DNA of 53,704 nucleotides from Nodosilinea sp. LEGE 07088 (GCF_015207395.1 NZ_JADEWX010000024.1:1-53704), one strand, 5' to 3'. Shown: positions 17,421 through 27,723, counted from the stretch's first letter. Made by a program: numbers and translations. Notes: generated by a model from the sequence alone, not told the origin.

Positions 17421-17540
17421 TAAAAACCAGCCGCAGTTGGCTGGTTCATTTGCTGTGTTGAGAGTAGGAGAACCCAGTACCCAATGTTTCTCAAACCGAT
17501 GTACAAAGATCAGGTAGAAAACCCAGGTACGTGCTTCTGT
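17421..17540 (-). ncRNA. Predicted small non-coding RNA, about 115-120 nt
   Basis: A promoter at 17546-17574 predicts a start near 17539, and an intrinsic terminator at 17421-17446 (AACCAGCC-GCAGTT-GGCTGGTT, then TTTTATTTA on the minus strand) predicts the end. The RNA has no convincing reading frame. It contains two related segments (GTACCTGGGTTTTCTACC and GTACTGGGTTCTCCTAC), a possible long-range GTACC/GGTAC pairing, and a pyrimidine-rich single-stranded stretch (CTCCTACTCTC) of anti-Shine-Dalgarno-binding character. I considered the Yfr1/Yfr2 families but cannot match their signature motifs. Confidence 0.55.
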
Positions 17541-17545
17541 AAACT

Positions 17546-17574
17546 ATTGTAACAGCCTCAAGAGTTTTCTGCAA
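17546..17574 (-). promoter_or_regulatory. Sigma-70-type promoter for the predicted small RNA
   Basis: On the minus strand: -35 TTGCAG (17569-17574), an exact 17-bp spacer, and -10 TACAAT (17546-17551). The -10 matches 5 of 6 consensus bases and the -35 matches 4 of 6. It lies 17 nt past the stop of the upstream membrane protein gene. Confidence 0.6.
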
Positions 17575-17591
17575 CATAGCGTTACGTCAAT

Positions 17592-20018
17592 TTACCCGCC
17601 CCGAACGATAATTACAATGCCCAATAGGCTGACGGCTAAGCTGAGTAGCGTAGCCCAGATGGGGCCGTAGGCTTGAAAGCTATGGCGGTGGTCAAGGTCT
17701 ATTCTATTGATGTCGACCCAGAGCATGCCGCCTCCGTAACGCCCCCAGCCTATGACTGTGACGCTCCGCCCTATCCATTGCAGTGGATGGCTGCGAGCTT
17801 GCAAAAGCCCTTGTAGGCTACCTAGAGGCACTGGGTTAACAAGTTTCACTAGACCTGATGCATCATTTAGATAAAGGTCTTGGCAACCCCAGTTATGGAT
17901 TCCGGCTTGGCCAAGCAGCTTACCCTTGAGAGTGACAGGGCGCCCTTGAATGGGAACTGGAGCAGTTGCTTGCAGCAAGGTGGCTACAGTCTCTGGAGAC
18001 GTGGTTAGGGAGTGACGGGCCTGGGGCGATTTGACGTCATCGGGAAATAGCGTGTTGATGCGCAACAATAGGCCAAACCCCAGCCCCAGCCAGAGTCCTC
18101 CCAGCAGAATGCTGGGATCTTGATAGAGCCAGCTTAACCGTTGCCAGCCAAATCGGTTAACAATGCCACCGATAAACCAAAGCCCCATAGCTAGACTGCC
18201 GCCGAGGCTGAGGCCGACTAGGGGGGCCTTCTGCAACAACAACAGCGGCAGCGAAATTTGAGCTGTAGAAGCAAAAATCTGATGGTCTAGGGTCAGGCCT
18301 GGTCGCCCCTGCCGTAGCGCCTGCGAGTTCAGCCACAGTAATCGCTCTGCTAATGGTTCATGGGAGGCGTTGACCCGCAGCCACTGACGATAGGGACTGA
18401 GCCCCCCTGCCGGCAGCAAAGATGCTGACAAGGGATGACCTGCAATCAGTAGGCTCCCGGGGGTTATGGCCTGGCGACTGCTAATGGGCATTAATATCTC
18501 TAGGCTAGTGTGTAGGGGATGGAGGGCACTCTGCTGTTGCAGGTAAGTTGCGATCGCTCGCGTTAGAGACAATAGGCCCTCGGCTAAATGATCGGGATGC
18601 TGCGTCAGCGCTACCGCGCGGCGATCGCCCCAACTACAGCACAACCGCGACAGCCAGAGCACCATTTGTCGCAGCAGCCAAAATAGACCATATAGGGCAC
18701 TCGCAAAAATACCTAAGCTCTTGCGAGCCAAGGGCTGCGTTAACCCATCCCCCACAGTGGCTAGCCAACGATAGCCACTGTGCAGTAGCAGCAGCGGTAG
18801 CCCTACCGCCGACAGTATCGACAAACTATGGTTAACCATGCGGGCTAGTTCATAGCTGTAGAGAGCCGTCAAAACGTCGTCGGGTTGTTGGTCTAGTAGC
18901 CCTTGGCTGACTACAATGCGGGTATTGCGAGGCAACCATCCATAGCTAAAACACAGGGGAGCTGTGTCAGGGATGAGGCGTAATTCAGGTAATTGCCATC
19001 CCTGCTGTCGGCATACCTGACGCAGCAGGCGTACGGTTCTGGGGCTGTGGGCCTGGAGTTGTCGGGTAGATAGCGATTTCTGGCGATATCCCAAAGCCAG
19101 AATCCGATCCAGAATCCATGGATTGGCCAGAGTAAGCAACACTATTCCGATGGCTACCCCAATGGTATATGTCTGGGGGGCATAAGGAATCCCTAACTGT
19201 ACGGGCCATTTAGGCCAGCGCAAAAAGCCATCCACGGCACGCAGAGCCGTATGGAAGAGCCAGTTGATGCCCCATAGTAATGCGATCGCGGTTATTCCCT
19301 GCCCTAACCATAGGGCCCAAGCATGCTTGGGCAACGGCGGCGATGGTCGAGATTTAGCACGGGATGCCGTTCCTGGGCGGGCAGTAGCCCTGGGGTCAAC
19401 GGCTGCCGGAGGTGTTTCAACCTGTGGATTCGCAGCTGGACGTTCGTTGAGCTGTTGGAAATGGAATAGCGATTGATAATGAGCTGCTGCCCCCGCTTGC
19501 TCAGCCCCTTGCTCGGCTAAACCATCAGAGGCCGGTTGCGACTGAGCATCGGTTGTGGGTGGAACTGCCTGAGGATGGGGTGCTGATGCTGTCAGATTCT
19601 GGGGTGAGACTAGAGACCTATCTAGGGGCACAAATCCACTTAGATCCGTCGAGGTCGACGCCGCCTGCTGCATTGGCCCTGGCTGAGCTCGCGTCGGCTT
19701 TTCCGTCAGCTGACTCATAACCTGTTCAGCCCACTGTTGTACCTGAGCAGCAGGACTTTTTTGCAACTGCTGACAGATTTGACTGGCTTGCTCAACTTGT
19801 CCAAGCTGTTGATATACGCGCACCTGCCCCATCAGGGCTTTGACCGAGTAGGGCGAATCAGGCTGCTGCTGACCCAGGCTTTGAAACAGAGCTAGAGCCT
19901 GAGCATAATTCTTAGCTTTGAAAGCCGCCACCGCCCGTTGATAACTATCCACTACCGATGGAGCAGACTGAAAATTGGGGGCAGAAACTGGGGAATTAGG
20001 GTCTATAGGCTGCGCCAT
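17592..20018 (-). CDS. Membrane protein with TPR-like N-terminus and degenerate M48 metalloprotease domain
   Basis: 808 residues. Residues ~20-105 form TPR-like helices; 110-230 are a Pro/Gln/Ala-rich linker; membrane helices lie near 235-260 and 285-302. Residues 325-470 resemble an M48 (HtpX/Ste24) peptidase, for example NTRIVVSQGLLDQQPDDVLTAL. Where HExxH should stand, residues 389-393 read YELAR: both zinc His are replaced and only the Glu remains. The downstream third-ligand region reads SWGDRRAVAL, without the usual Glu. The C-terminal ~110 residues look like a small OB/SH3-type fold (VTLKGKLLGQAG) ahead of a final helix. It is probably a non-catalytic pseudo-protease. Confidence 0.75.
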   Translation of the reverse strand: MAQPIDPNSPVSAPNFQSAPSVVDSYQRAVAAFKAKNYAQALALFQSLGQQQPDSPYSVKALMGQVRVYQQLGQVEQASQICQQLQKSPAAQVQQWAEQVMSQLTEKPTRAQPGPMQQAASTSTDLSGFVPLDRSLVSPQNLTASAPHPQAVPPTTDAQSQPASDGLAEQGAEQAGAAAHYQSLFHFQQLNERPAANPQVETPPAAVDPRATARPGTASRAKSRPSPPLPKHAWALWLGQGITAIALLWGINWLFHTALRAVDGFLRWPKWPVQLGIPYAPQTYTIGVAIGIVLLTLANPWILDRILALGYRQKSLSTRQLQAHSPRTVRLLRQVCRQQGWQLPELRLIPDTAPLCFSYGWLPRNTRIVVSQGLLDQQPDDVLTALYSYELARMVNHSLSILSAVGLPLLLLHSGYRWLATVGDGLTQPLARKSLGIFASALYGLFWLLRQMVLWLSRLCCSWGDRRAVALTQHPDHLAEGLLSLTRAIATYLQQQSALHPLHTSLEILMPISSRQAITPGSLLIAGHPLSASLLPAGGLSPYRQWLRVNASHEPLAERLLWLNSQALRQGRPGLTLDHQIFASTAQISLPLLLLQKAPLVGLSLGGSLAMGLWFIGGIVNRFGWQRLSWLYQDPSILLGGLWLGLGFGLLLRINTLFPDDVKSPQARHSLTTSPETVATLLQATAPVPIQGRPVTLKGKLLGQAGIHNWGCQDLYLNDASGLVKLVNPVPLGSLQGLLQARSHPLQWIGRSVTVIGWGRYGGGMLWVDINRIDLDHRHSFQAYGPIWATLLSLAVSLLGIVIIVRGG

Positions 20019-20192
20019 ACGTCATGCTAAAAAATGGAAAACGGGATTCTAAAAATTCAAGCATAACCAACTCTTGTCATCTTGTTTATGCCTGTGTGCT
20101 CTCAGTGGCCAAGAAATTGAGAGAAACTACTCTAGCAAAGGATCCTTAAAGCCATCTAGACTAGGGATTACTGCCCATGTCGCTCCTATTCT

Positions 20193-20939
20193 ATGATTAC
20201 CCTCAGTCTTTTGATCGCTAGCTTTGTAGCTTGGTTTCTCAGCATGCTGGCAGGCGGCGGCAGCCCCTTTATTTTAATTCCTGTGATTTCTCTGCTGCTA
20301 GGGGCGCAGGCGGTAGCGCCAATTATTACCACCGGGCTGCTCATTGGTAATGCCCAGCGGGGTCTCGTTTTTTGGGATAAAATCAACTGGCAAGTCACGC
20401 TTTGGTATATGCCCGGGGCAATTTTAGGTGCGGTCATCGGCTGCTACGGGCTCACTCAGATCCATGCAGAAGGGTTTCAGCTTTTGCTGGGTCTAGGGTT
20501 ACTGGCTATGGTTATCTACTATCTATGGGTGCCAAAAGAAAGCCAGCAGACCGTAAAAGCTTGGTACTTTTTACCGGTTTCTTTAGTCAATGCTGTTGGC
20601 TCTGGGCTCATCGGCAGCACCGGCCCAGTTATGAATCCCATGTATCTCAACTATGGGCTGGAAAAAGAAGCGATGGTGGCCACCAAAGCCTTGAACAAAG
20701 CCATACTACATTTGGTAAAGCTAACCGCCTATGCCGCTTTTGGTAGCCTAAGTCAAGAATATTTAGCCTACGGATTAGTGATTGGCGTCGGGGCCATCCC
20801 AGCCAACTGGCTGGGCAAGCAGGTCTTAGCAAAAATGTCGGCCCAGCAGTTTCGCCAGCTTGTCTTGGCTTTTGTAGCCATCAGCGGCGTGGCCATGATC
20901 TGGCAACAGCGTCATTTTTTGGCGATCTGGCTGATGTAG
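20193..20939 (+). CDS. Sulfite exporter TauE/SafE family membrane protein
   Basis: 248 residues, about eight membrane helices in two repeats. The TauE/SafE signature is visible: SMLAGGGSPFILIPVISLLLG in the first half and a matching GLIGSTGPVMNPMYLNYGL block in the second. Members export sulfite, sulfoacetate or related organosulfur anions, and others have unassigned substrates. No sulfur-metabolism genes adjoin it, so its substrate is not indicated. It is convergent with the sbcD-like gene, 170 bp away. Confidence 0.85.
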   Translation: MITLSLLIASFVAWFLSMLAGGGSPFILIPVISLLLGAQAVAPIITTGLLIGNAQRGLVFWDKINWQVTLWYMPGAILGAVIGCYGLTQIHAEGFQLLLGLGLLAMVIYYLWVPKESQQTVKAWYFLPVSLVNAVGSGLIGSTGPVMNPMYLNYGLEKEAMVATKALNKAILHLVKLTAYAAFGSLSQEYLAYGLVIGVGAIPANWLGKQVLAKMSAQQFRQLVLAFVAISGVAMIWQQRHFLAIWLM

Positions 20940-21109
20940 ATTAAGCCAACCAGAGATGCCTCAGATACCTCAATAGACAGATTTTCGGGAGGCATGAATC
21001 AAACATCAGATATCCCCTGTAGAGGAAAATGGCCATAAAGCCTCTGGCTTGGCTATGCCTACGCCCCTACCCAAATTCATACCGTTATTCAGCAACGCCG
21101 GCAGATTTT

Positions 21110-22378
21110 CTATTTATCCGCTGGTTTGTTGAGATCTAAGAGCGTTTCTACCAAGCTATAGAGGGTAACTTCATCGGCTCCAGCTAACTGGCGATCTTTG
21201 ATATCAGTTAGTCCTCGAGCCAGATCTGAGGCTCGGGCTTTATAGTCACGGTGAGCAGTCAGAAGATCTTCGAAGATTGATTGCTCAATTTCGATCCGAC
21301 TTTGGCCTTCACTCAGGGGCGTTTGGTAGGCTACATCTTCAACGTCATACTTAACTAATACAACGAGTGCATTGGTAGCCAATTTAATCGTTTCTTGAAG
21401 GCGGCGAGTATCGAGTTCGAGGCGATCAAATCCTACTTGGCCAGTAATTTTCAGCTCTAGGATGGGATCAATATCGTTGGGTTGCCTGGTGGCGGCGGCC
21501 ATCGAACGATCGATGGCGAGTTGGGTCAGCTCATCGAGGCTTTCGTGGCCCTTGGCTACCAATTCTAGTCGCACAATCGGACGCTGAAAATAGTCGGTTT
21601 GCAACTGCGCGTCAATGCCCTGGGGTAACAGGTTGACCAGATAAGCACCTCGCTGGTAACGACTTTCGTCAACGTTGTTAGCTTCTAGGGAGCCAGGGTT
21701 AAACACCCAGCCCTCGGCCGTGTATTGCTTATGAATATGGCCTAAAGCCAGGTAGTCGACCCCGGCTGCTTTTAAGGGGAGCAGTTCTGTATAGCGCAGC
21801 GCTCCGGCGTAGCGTGATATTTGCCCTTCTAGACCATGGTGAAACAGCAAAACCGTATGGTCTGGTGCTGGGGGAAGTGCCTTGATAGCATCGGCCAAGA
21901 GCTCAATGGCTCGGGGAGCGGTCGCCCCGTACCAGTTAGAGCCAATCACTCTTACTCCACAGGGCAGATCAATATAACCACCAGACCGGGTATTGTCGTC
22001 CCATGGGGTCAAACGATCCTGGGCCTCGGCCCCGTCTTTGGGCTCTAGAAGCTTAAGCAGGTTCCACTCTGAGAGGTACTTAAGCCAGCTAGTACGGGTG
22101 CCGTAGGGGCGATTGTCATGATTACCTTCGATGGCCAGTACTGGAATATTGGCATCCTTTAGCCTCTGGAGACAAACCTGGGCCTGGTTAAGAGTGGCGG
22201 GTTTAATGTTGCGGTGCTCGAAAAGATCGCCTGCGATCGCTACAAAGTCTACACCTTCGTCGATGGCATAGCGCTCGAGTACGGTCTGCAGCGCACGAAA
22301 GAAGTCTTTGGTACGCTCGGGGGTATCGTAGCGGTCAAAGCCTAGGTGAATATCTGAAATATGAAGGAATTTAGCCAT
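21110..22378 (-). CDS. sbcD: SbcD/Mre11-type DNA repair exonuclease
   Basis: 422 residues from ATG at 22378, where the conserved MAKFLHISDIHLGFDRY begins; the frame is open four codons further. Metallophosphoesterase motifs run in order: D-x-H (SDIHLG), GDLFEH, GNHD, LLFHHGLEG and LGHIH, giving the two-metal site of SbcD/Mre11. These nucleases work with the SbcC/Rad50 ATPase to open hairpins and process double-strand ends. No sbcC is next to it. It is the last gene of the minus-strand run after prfA (57 bp gap), though co-transcription is unproven. The C-terminal capping region (residues ~260-420) is long enough for the standard fold. Confidence 0.85.
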   Translation of the reverse strand: MAKFLHISDIHLGFDRYDTPERTKDFFRALQTVLERYAIDEGVDFVAIAGDLFEHRNIKPATLNQAQVCLQRLKDANIPVLAIEGNHDNRPYGTRTSWLKYLSEWNLLKLLEPKDGAEAQDRLTPWDDNTRSGGYIDLPCGVRVIGSNWYGATAPRAIELLADAIKALPPAPDHTVLLFHHGLEGQISRYAGALRYTELLPLKAAGVDYLALGHIHKQYTAEGWVFNPGSLEANNVDESRYQRGAYLVNLLPQGIDAQLQTDYFQRPIVRLELVAKGHESLDELTQLAIDRSMAAATRQPNDIDPILELKITGQVGFDRLELDTRRLQETIKLATNALVVLVKYDVEDVAYQTPLSEGQSRIEIEQSIFEDLLTAHRDYKARASDLARGLTDIKDRQLAGADEVTLYSLVETLLDLNKPADK

Positions 22379-22435
22379 GGCTCTGCCCACAAGGGGTAAA
22401 CACTGCTCCCAAGGCTACCGCAACGCCCCTGAGAT

Positions 22436-23578
<1,143 letters not shown>

Positions 23579-23593
23579 CTAACGTAAAACAGG

Positions 23594-23845
23594 CTAAGCG
23601 TTGTCAGCAGTCTTGTCTTCGGTAGTAGCGGCTGACGTATCGGCCATGCCGTACTTACGCATAAAGCGCTCAACACGACCCTCAGTATCAATAATTTTCT
23701 GCGTACCGGTGTAGAAAGGGTGATTCCCAGACCATACATCGACATGTAATTCAGGCTTAGTAGAACCTACAGTCATAATCTCTTTACCATCGCAGAAAAC
23801 CTTGGCCTCAGGGTACCAGGTAGGGTGAATGTCAGACTTTGCCAT
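23594..23845 (-). CDS. rpmE: 50S ribosomal protein L31
   Basis: 83 residues, starting MAKSDIHPTWYPEAKV with the conserved GNHPFYTG and GRVERFMRKYG blocks. The CxxC zinc site of the C+ form is absent: only one Cys remains (FCDG) and the second pair is replaced in VDVWSGNHPF. This is therefore the zinc-independent C- type. The C-terminus has a short acidic Ala/Thr extension. A GCCCAA-ACG-TTGGGC hairpin (23892-23906) lies in its 125-bp leader after rpsI. Confidence 0.97.
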   Translation of the reverse strand: MAKSDIHPTWYPEAKVFCDGKEIMTVGSTKPELHVDVWSGNHPFYTGTQKIIDTEGRVERFMRKYGMADTSAATTEDKTADNA

Positions 23846-23970
23846 AGCAATACGTTAAAACGACATCAAAAAGGAGCGGGAAGGAAATATCGCCCAAACG
23901 TTGGGCTTTTCAACAAACGACACCACAACAAACCTGTTACAAAGGATGCCTAGGCCTACCCCAGAACAGA

Positions 23971-24384
23971 TTATCGTTTGGAGAATTGAGGTGCTTTACG
24001 AGCTTTCTTCAGGCCATACTTGCGACGTTCCTTAGCACGGGGGTCGCGAGTCAAATAACCCTCTACTTTCAGAGGCTTGCGGTTTTCGGGGTCTAATTCA
24101 CACAGAGCCCGGGCAACACCCAGGCGAATAGCATCGGCTTGGCCCGTAAGGCCACCGCCTTTAACATTGACCAAAATATCGTAGGAACTTTCCAAACCCA
24201 GCACTTCTAGCGGAGCCTTGGTGGCGTTGAGGTAGGCAGGATTAAACTGCAAGTAATCATCCCCAGGGCGCTTGTTGATCACCAATTGGCCGCTGCCGGG
24301 TATCAAACGCACCCGCGCAATCGATGTCTTACGGCGACCGGTACCCCAGTACACAGCTTGTTGAGATTGATCGGTAGCCTGCAT
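23971..24384 (-). CDS. rpsI: 30S ribosomal protein S9
   Basis: 137 residues. [19 protein letters not shown] opens the S9 core, and the C-terminus is the conserved [11 protein letters not shown] that reaches the P-site tRNA, preceded by [15 protein letters not shown]. Its ATG overlaps the rplM stop by one base (TAATG), giving the usual L13-S9 coupling. Confidence 0.98.
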   Translation of the reverse strand: MQATDQSQQAVYWGTGRRKTSIARVRLIPGSGQLVINKRPGDDYLQFNPAYLNATKAPLEVLGLESSYDILVNVKGGGLTGQADAIRLGVARALCELDPENRKPLKVEGYLTRDPRAKERRKYGLKKARKAPQFSKR

Positions 24385-24845
24385 TATTTCGCGTCTCCAG
24401 AAGAAATGGTGTTGACAACATGAGTTTCAGGATTCTGAGCCTGATGAGGATGCTCGGGGCCAGCATAGACCTTAAGCTTAGTAAACTGCTTGCGACCCAA
24501 AGAGTTTTTTGGCAGCATGCCTTTAACCGCTTGCTCAATAATGCGCTCAGGAATACGCGCCTGAAGCTTTTCAAAGGTCTCAACCTTCATACCACCGGGG
24601 CGACCCGAATGACGACGGTAAAGTTTAGTGCTAGCTTTGCGGCCCGTGACCACAACTTTTTCGGCATTGACAACGATAACAAAATCGCCAGTATCCATGT
24701 GAGGAGTAAATGTAGGCTTATTTTTGCCCCGTAAAATAGTGGCAATTTCTGTCGCCAATCGCCCCAGGCGCTGACCCTCAGCGTCGATTACGTGCCACTG
24801 CTTCTGTATAGAATCGTGGGGAGGTACATAGGTCTTAGTATTCAT
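24384..24845 (-). CDS. rplM: 50S ribosomal protein L13
   Basis: 153 residues from ATG at 24845, where cyanobacterial L13 begins ([20 protein letters not shown]); an 11-codon upstream extension in the same frame is not used. Conserved blocks are [37 protein letters not shown] and [12 protein letters not shown]. An A-rich sequence with AAAGGCAG lies just before the start. It is followed by rpsI with a one-base overlap and preceded by truA, 64 bp away. Confidence 0.97.
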   Translation of the reverse strand: MNTKTYVPPHDSIQKQWHVIDAEGQRLGRLATEIATILRGKNKPTFTPHMDTGDFVIVVNAEKVVVTGRKASTKLYRRHSGRPGGMKVETFEKLQARIPERIIEQAVKGMLPKNSLGRKQFTKLKVYAGPEHPHQAQNPETHVVNTISSGDAK

Positions 24846-24909
24846 AGCGCTTGAGCTGCCTTTTTGGATGAACCACACTAACTAAACTAACGAGGGAATT
24901 GAAAAATCT

Positions 24910-25782
24910 TTAGGCTATCGCCGAGCCCCAAAAGAAGTGAGGCTGGGTATCAAACCACACCTCTGGAGCAAATGGATTATGATCATAACCTATTCGGAGA
25001 AGACATAACCCCTGAGCTGGCGCAGCATACTTAACTCGCTGGCGCTGACGCTGCTGCCAAAGTTGACCAAACTCTGCTGGAGAGAGTTCTCCACTGCCAA
25101 CCTTAATAACCAGCCCCATGATCAGGCGTACCATGCCATATAAAAAGCCCTTAGCTTGAAGTTCGACCGTAAGAAATGTATCTTGACGGCGACACTCAGC
25201 AGACTGTAAGTCTACCCAAGAATGACTCTTGCCTGACCTGGCTCGGTGAAAGGCGGCCATGTCGTGGTGACCCACCATAGCCTCTAGAGCAGACTGAATT
25301 TTGCTCTGATCTAGATGCTGGCGATAGTAGTGCCACACAAAAGGATGCACAAACAGGTTAGGCTGCTGCTCTGTATATACAGTGTAGCGGTAGCGACGCC
25401 AGCAGGCCGAAAACTGAGCATGCCAGGTATCGGGCACCACCGCTGCTGCCCGAATCAAAACATCCGCAGGCAAGCGAGCGTTGAGAACATTTGACCAACG
25501 ATGCGCCGGGATAAAGTTAGGTGCATCAAAGTGAGCGATCTGGGCCGCCGCATGAACTCCGGTATCAGTTCGCCCAGCGCCACTAAGGCGTACGCCATAG
25601 CCCAAGACCGAACAAATTGCTGATTCAATCTCTCCCTGCACTGTGCGGGCATTGGGCTGCCATTGCCAACCATGAAAGTGGGTGCCCACATATTGCACAA
25701 CCAATGCAACTCGCTGAGTTGCTTGGGCAAACTCAGCAGGCTGATCCGCTAAGCCGCGCTGTATAGGTGAGAGCTTCTCCAT
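24910..25782 (-). CDS. truA: tRNA pseudouridine(38-40) synthase
   Basis: 290 residues from ATG at 25782 (the frame also opens 7 codons earlier). The catalytic Asp is in GAGRTDTGVHAAAQIAHFD; other TruA blocks are YVGTHFHGWQWQPNARTVQG, FSACWRRYRYTVY and GFLYGMVRLIMGL. It converts uridines 38-40 in the anticodon arm of tRNAs to pseudouridine. It lies between rplQ and rplM as in other cyanobacterial alpha clusters, an ordinary placement for this gene. Confidence 0.96.
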   Translation of the reverse strand: MEKLSPIQRGLADQPAEFAQATQRVALVVQYVGTHFHGWQWQPNARTVQGEIESAICSVLGYGVRLSGAGRTDTGVHAAAQIAHFDAPNFIPAHRWSNVLNARLPADVLIRAAAVVPDTWHAQFSACWRRYRYTVYTEQQPNLFVHPFVWHYYRQHLDQSKIQSALEAMVGHHDMAAFHRARSGKSHSWVDLQSAECRRQDTFLTVELQAKGFLYGMVRLIMGLVIKVGSGELSPAEFGQLWQQRQRQRVKYAAPAQGLCLLRIGYDHNPFAPEVWFDTQPHFFWGSAIA

Positions 25783-25837
25783 AAATAAGCAAAGGACGAT
25801 CAAATGCAGAATACAAGAACAGGCAGAAACGAATTAC

Positions 25838-26188
25838 TTAAGTCAACTCAATAATAGCCATTTCAGAATTGTCGCCACGACGACGAACAGTTCTGACGAC
25901 GCGAGTATAGCCACCCTTGCGATCGCCGTAACGCTCACCAGCCTGGCTGAACAGAGCGTGAACTAACTGCTTATCGTAAATATATCCCATGGCCTGTCGA
26001 CGAGCCGACAAAGACCCATCCTTAGCCAATGTGATCATGCGATCGGCCTCTTCTCGGACGGCCTTAGCTCGAGCTTTGGTCGTGGTGATACGACCATGAC
26101 GGATTAACTCCGTGGTCAGAGAGCGCAGCAGAGCTTTACGCTGATCCGCTGGCTTCCCAAGTTGATGAACGCGACAACGGTGACGCAT
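25838..26188 (-). CDS. rplQ: 50S ribosomal protein L17
   Basis: 116 residues. The N-terminus [21 protein letters not shown] and the [22 protein letters not shown]-terminus are diagnostic. It follows rpoA after 102 bp on the same strand. Confidence 0.98.
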   Translation of the reverse strand: MRHRCRVHQLGKPADQRKALLRSLTTELIRHGRITTTKARAKAVREEADRMITLAKDGSLSARRQAMGYIYDKQLVHALFSQAGERYGDRKGGYTRVVRTVRRRGDNSEMAIIELT

Positions 26189-26290
26189 GGCACAGGACTC
26201 AGATGAACGACAAAAATAACAGCAACAAGAGACAGTTAACAGATCAGCAAGCCAGAGGACACAAAACCCGCCTTAGTCGCAAGCCACGAT

Positions 26291-27238
26291 TTAAGAGGTT
26301 TTGGAAGCTTTTTCCAAAGGTAAAGTAATACCCAACCGCTCCTGAAGAGCTTCAATCACTTCTTCAGCAGACTTCTGACCAAAGTTCTTGATCTCTAAGA
26401 GGTCTTCTTGACTAAAGTCAAGCAAATCTGCCACTGAGTTGATTTGAGCCCGTTTTAGACAGTTGTAGGCCCGCACCGACAGCCGCAACTCCTCAATCGG
26501 AATCTGATTGTTAGGATCCTCTTCCTTAACCTCTTCGTCAAATTTGGGCTCAAGCGTGACATCTTTAAGCGGCATAAATAGAGCCACCAAAATATCAGCA
26601 GCCTGACTCATAGCTTGTTGAGGGGTAATGCTGCCATTGGTCCAAATATCCATAGTGAGTTGATCGCGCTGCATTGAGCCCGACATGACCACTTCATCTA
26701 CAGAATAGTTGACCTTTTTGACCGGCATAAAGATGGAATCAATCTGAATGAAATCCAGAGCTGTAGCATCGTCTTTACTACGCTGCACAGCGCGGTAACC
26801 TTGGCCACGCTCAATTCTGAATTCCATTTCTAGAGTGTAGCCATCAGCCACGGTGGCCACATACTGTTCCGGGTTAACCACCTCCACTTCTGAAGGTAGC
26901 TCAAAATGCCCAGCCGTAACGCGAGCTGGCCCCTGAACTAGCAAACGACCAATTTGTGGTTGGCTCGAGTAGCTGCGCAAAGTAATCTCCTTCATGTTTA
27001 GGAGAATATCCAACACATCTTCTCGAACGCCTGTAATCGTTGAGAACTCATGGGTAGCACCGGCAATTCTCACTGCCGTAATGGCCACTCCCTCTAAGTT
27101 CGAGAGCAACACCCGCCGTAGGGCATTGCCCACGGTTGTCCCCTGACTCCGCTCTAAAGGCTCGATTACGAAGCGGCCATACTGACTCTGGTCGTCTTCG
27201 ACCACAGACTCTACGCAATCAACATGAAACTGTGCCAA
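26291..27238 (-). CDS. rpoA: RNA polymerase alpha subunit
   Basis: 315 residues from a TTG at 27238. The frame is open 19 codons upstream, but the cyanobacterial family starts at (M)AQFxxxCVES, and GGGAGG lies 7 nt before this TTG, so TTG is the start. The N-terminal assembly domain (GRFVIEPLERSQGTTVGNALRR, LEGVAITAVRI) runs to ~residue 230. The C-terminal domain has helix-hairpin-helix motifs that contact UP elements and activators (LLDFSQEDLLEIKNFGQKS). The 92-bp gap from rpsK holds a three-copy heptamer repeat. Confidence 0.98.
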   Translation of the reverse strand: MAQFHVDCVESVVEDDQSQYGRFVIEPLERSQGTTVGNALRRVLLSNLEGVAITAVRIAGATHEFSTITGVREDVLDILLNMKEITLRSYSSQPQIGRLLVQGPARVTAGHFELPSEVEVVNPEQYVATVADGYTLEMEFRIERGQGYRAVQRSKDDATALDFIQIDSIFMPVKKVNYSVDEVVMSGSMQRDQLTMDIWTNGSITPQQAMSQAADILVALFMPLKDVTLEPKFDEEVKEEDPNNQIPIEELRLSVRAYNCLKRAQINSVADLLDFSQEDLLEIKNFGQKSAEEVIEALQERLGITLPLEKASKTS

Positions 27239-27312
27239 AATCCTGCCTCCCTTAAACCCTGCGACTGCTCGGATCGAACAAGACCCAATGCGCAATTAAC
27301 CTGGCCAATGAT

Positions 27313-27333
27313 ACCTCTAACCTCTAACCTCTA
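27313..27333 (-). repeat. Heptanucleotide tandem repeat, three units, between rpsK and rpoA
   Basis: ACCTCTA three times in a row on the plus strand; TAGAGGT on the transcribed strand. The first unit provides the rpsK stop codon (TAG). The units contain AGAGGT, Shine-Dalgarno-like but too far from the rpoA start to serve it. It is an STRR-type repeat in an essential operon. Confidence 0.85.
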
Positions 27334-27723
27334 AACTCGGCGCCGCTTTGGCGGACGACAGCCATTGTGAGGAATAGGAGTAACGTCTCGAATGAGCGTT
27401 ATCTCTAATCCAGCACCTTGGAGAGCACGAATAGCCGTCTCTCGACCAGCCCCAGGGCCACTGACCATTACCTCAATCTGGCGCATTCCCTGATCCATCG
27501 CTCGACGGGCTGCACTATCCGCAGCGGTTTGAGCCGCAAAAGGAGTTCCCTTCTTAGCCCCCTTGAATCCGCTGGAACCAGCCGAAGCCCAGGAAATGGC
27601 TTCCCCAGACTGATCGGTAATCGTCACAATAGTGTTATTGAAGGTGGAGCGAATATGGGCTACACCGCTAGGAATATTTTTTTTACTCTTACGAGGTCCA
27701 GTCTTGCGGGTTGGTTTGGGCAT
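27331..27723 (-). CDS. rpsK: 30S ribosomal protein S11
   Basis: 130 residues. [45 protein letters not shown] (within the core) and the C-terminal [13 protein letters not shown] identify S11. The stop TAG is the first codon of the heptamer repeat. It is preceded by a 196-bp gap from rpsM that contains an attenuator-like hairpin. Confidence 0.98.
   Translation of the reverse strand: MPKPTRKTGPRKSKKNIPSGVAHIRSTFNNTIVTITDQSGEAISWASAGSSGFKGAKKGTPFAAQTAADSAARRAMDQGMRQIEVMVSGPGAGRETAIRALQGAGLEITLIRDVTPIPHNGCRPPKRRRV

Noticed and set aside
17421-17540. Yfr1 or Yfr2 small RNA
   Set aside because: The pyrimidine stretch is not the Yfr1 core and the repeated GGAAACA motif of Yfr2 is not present; only a generic small RNA call is supported.
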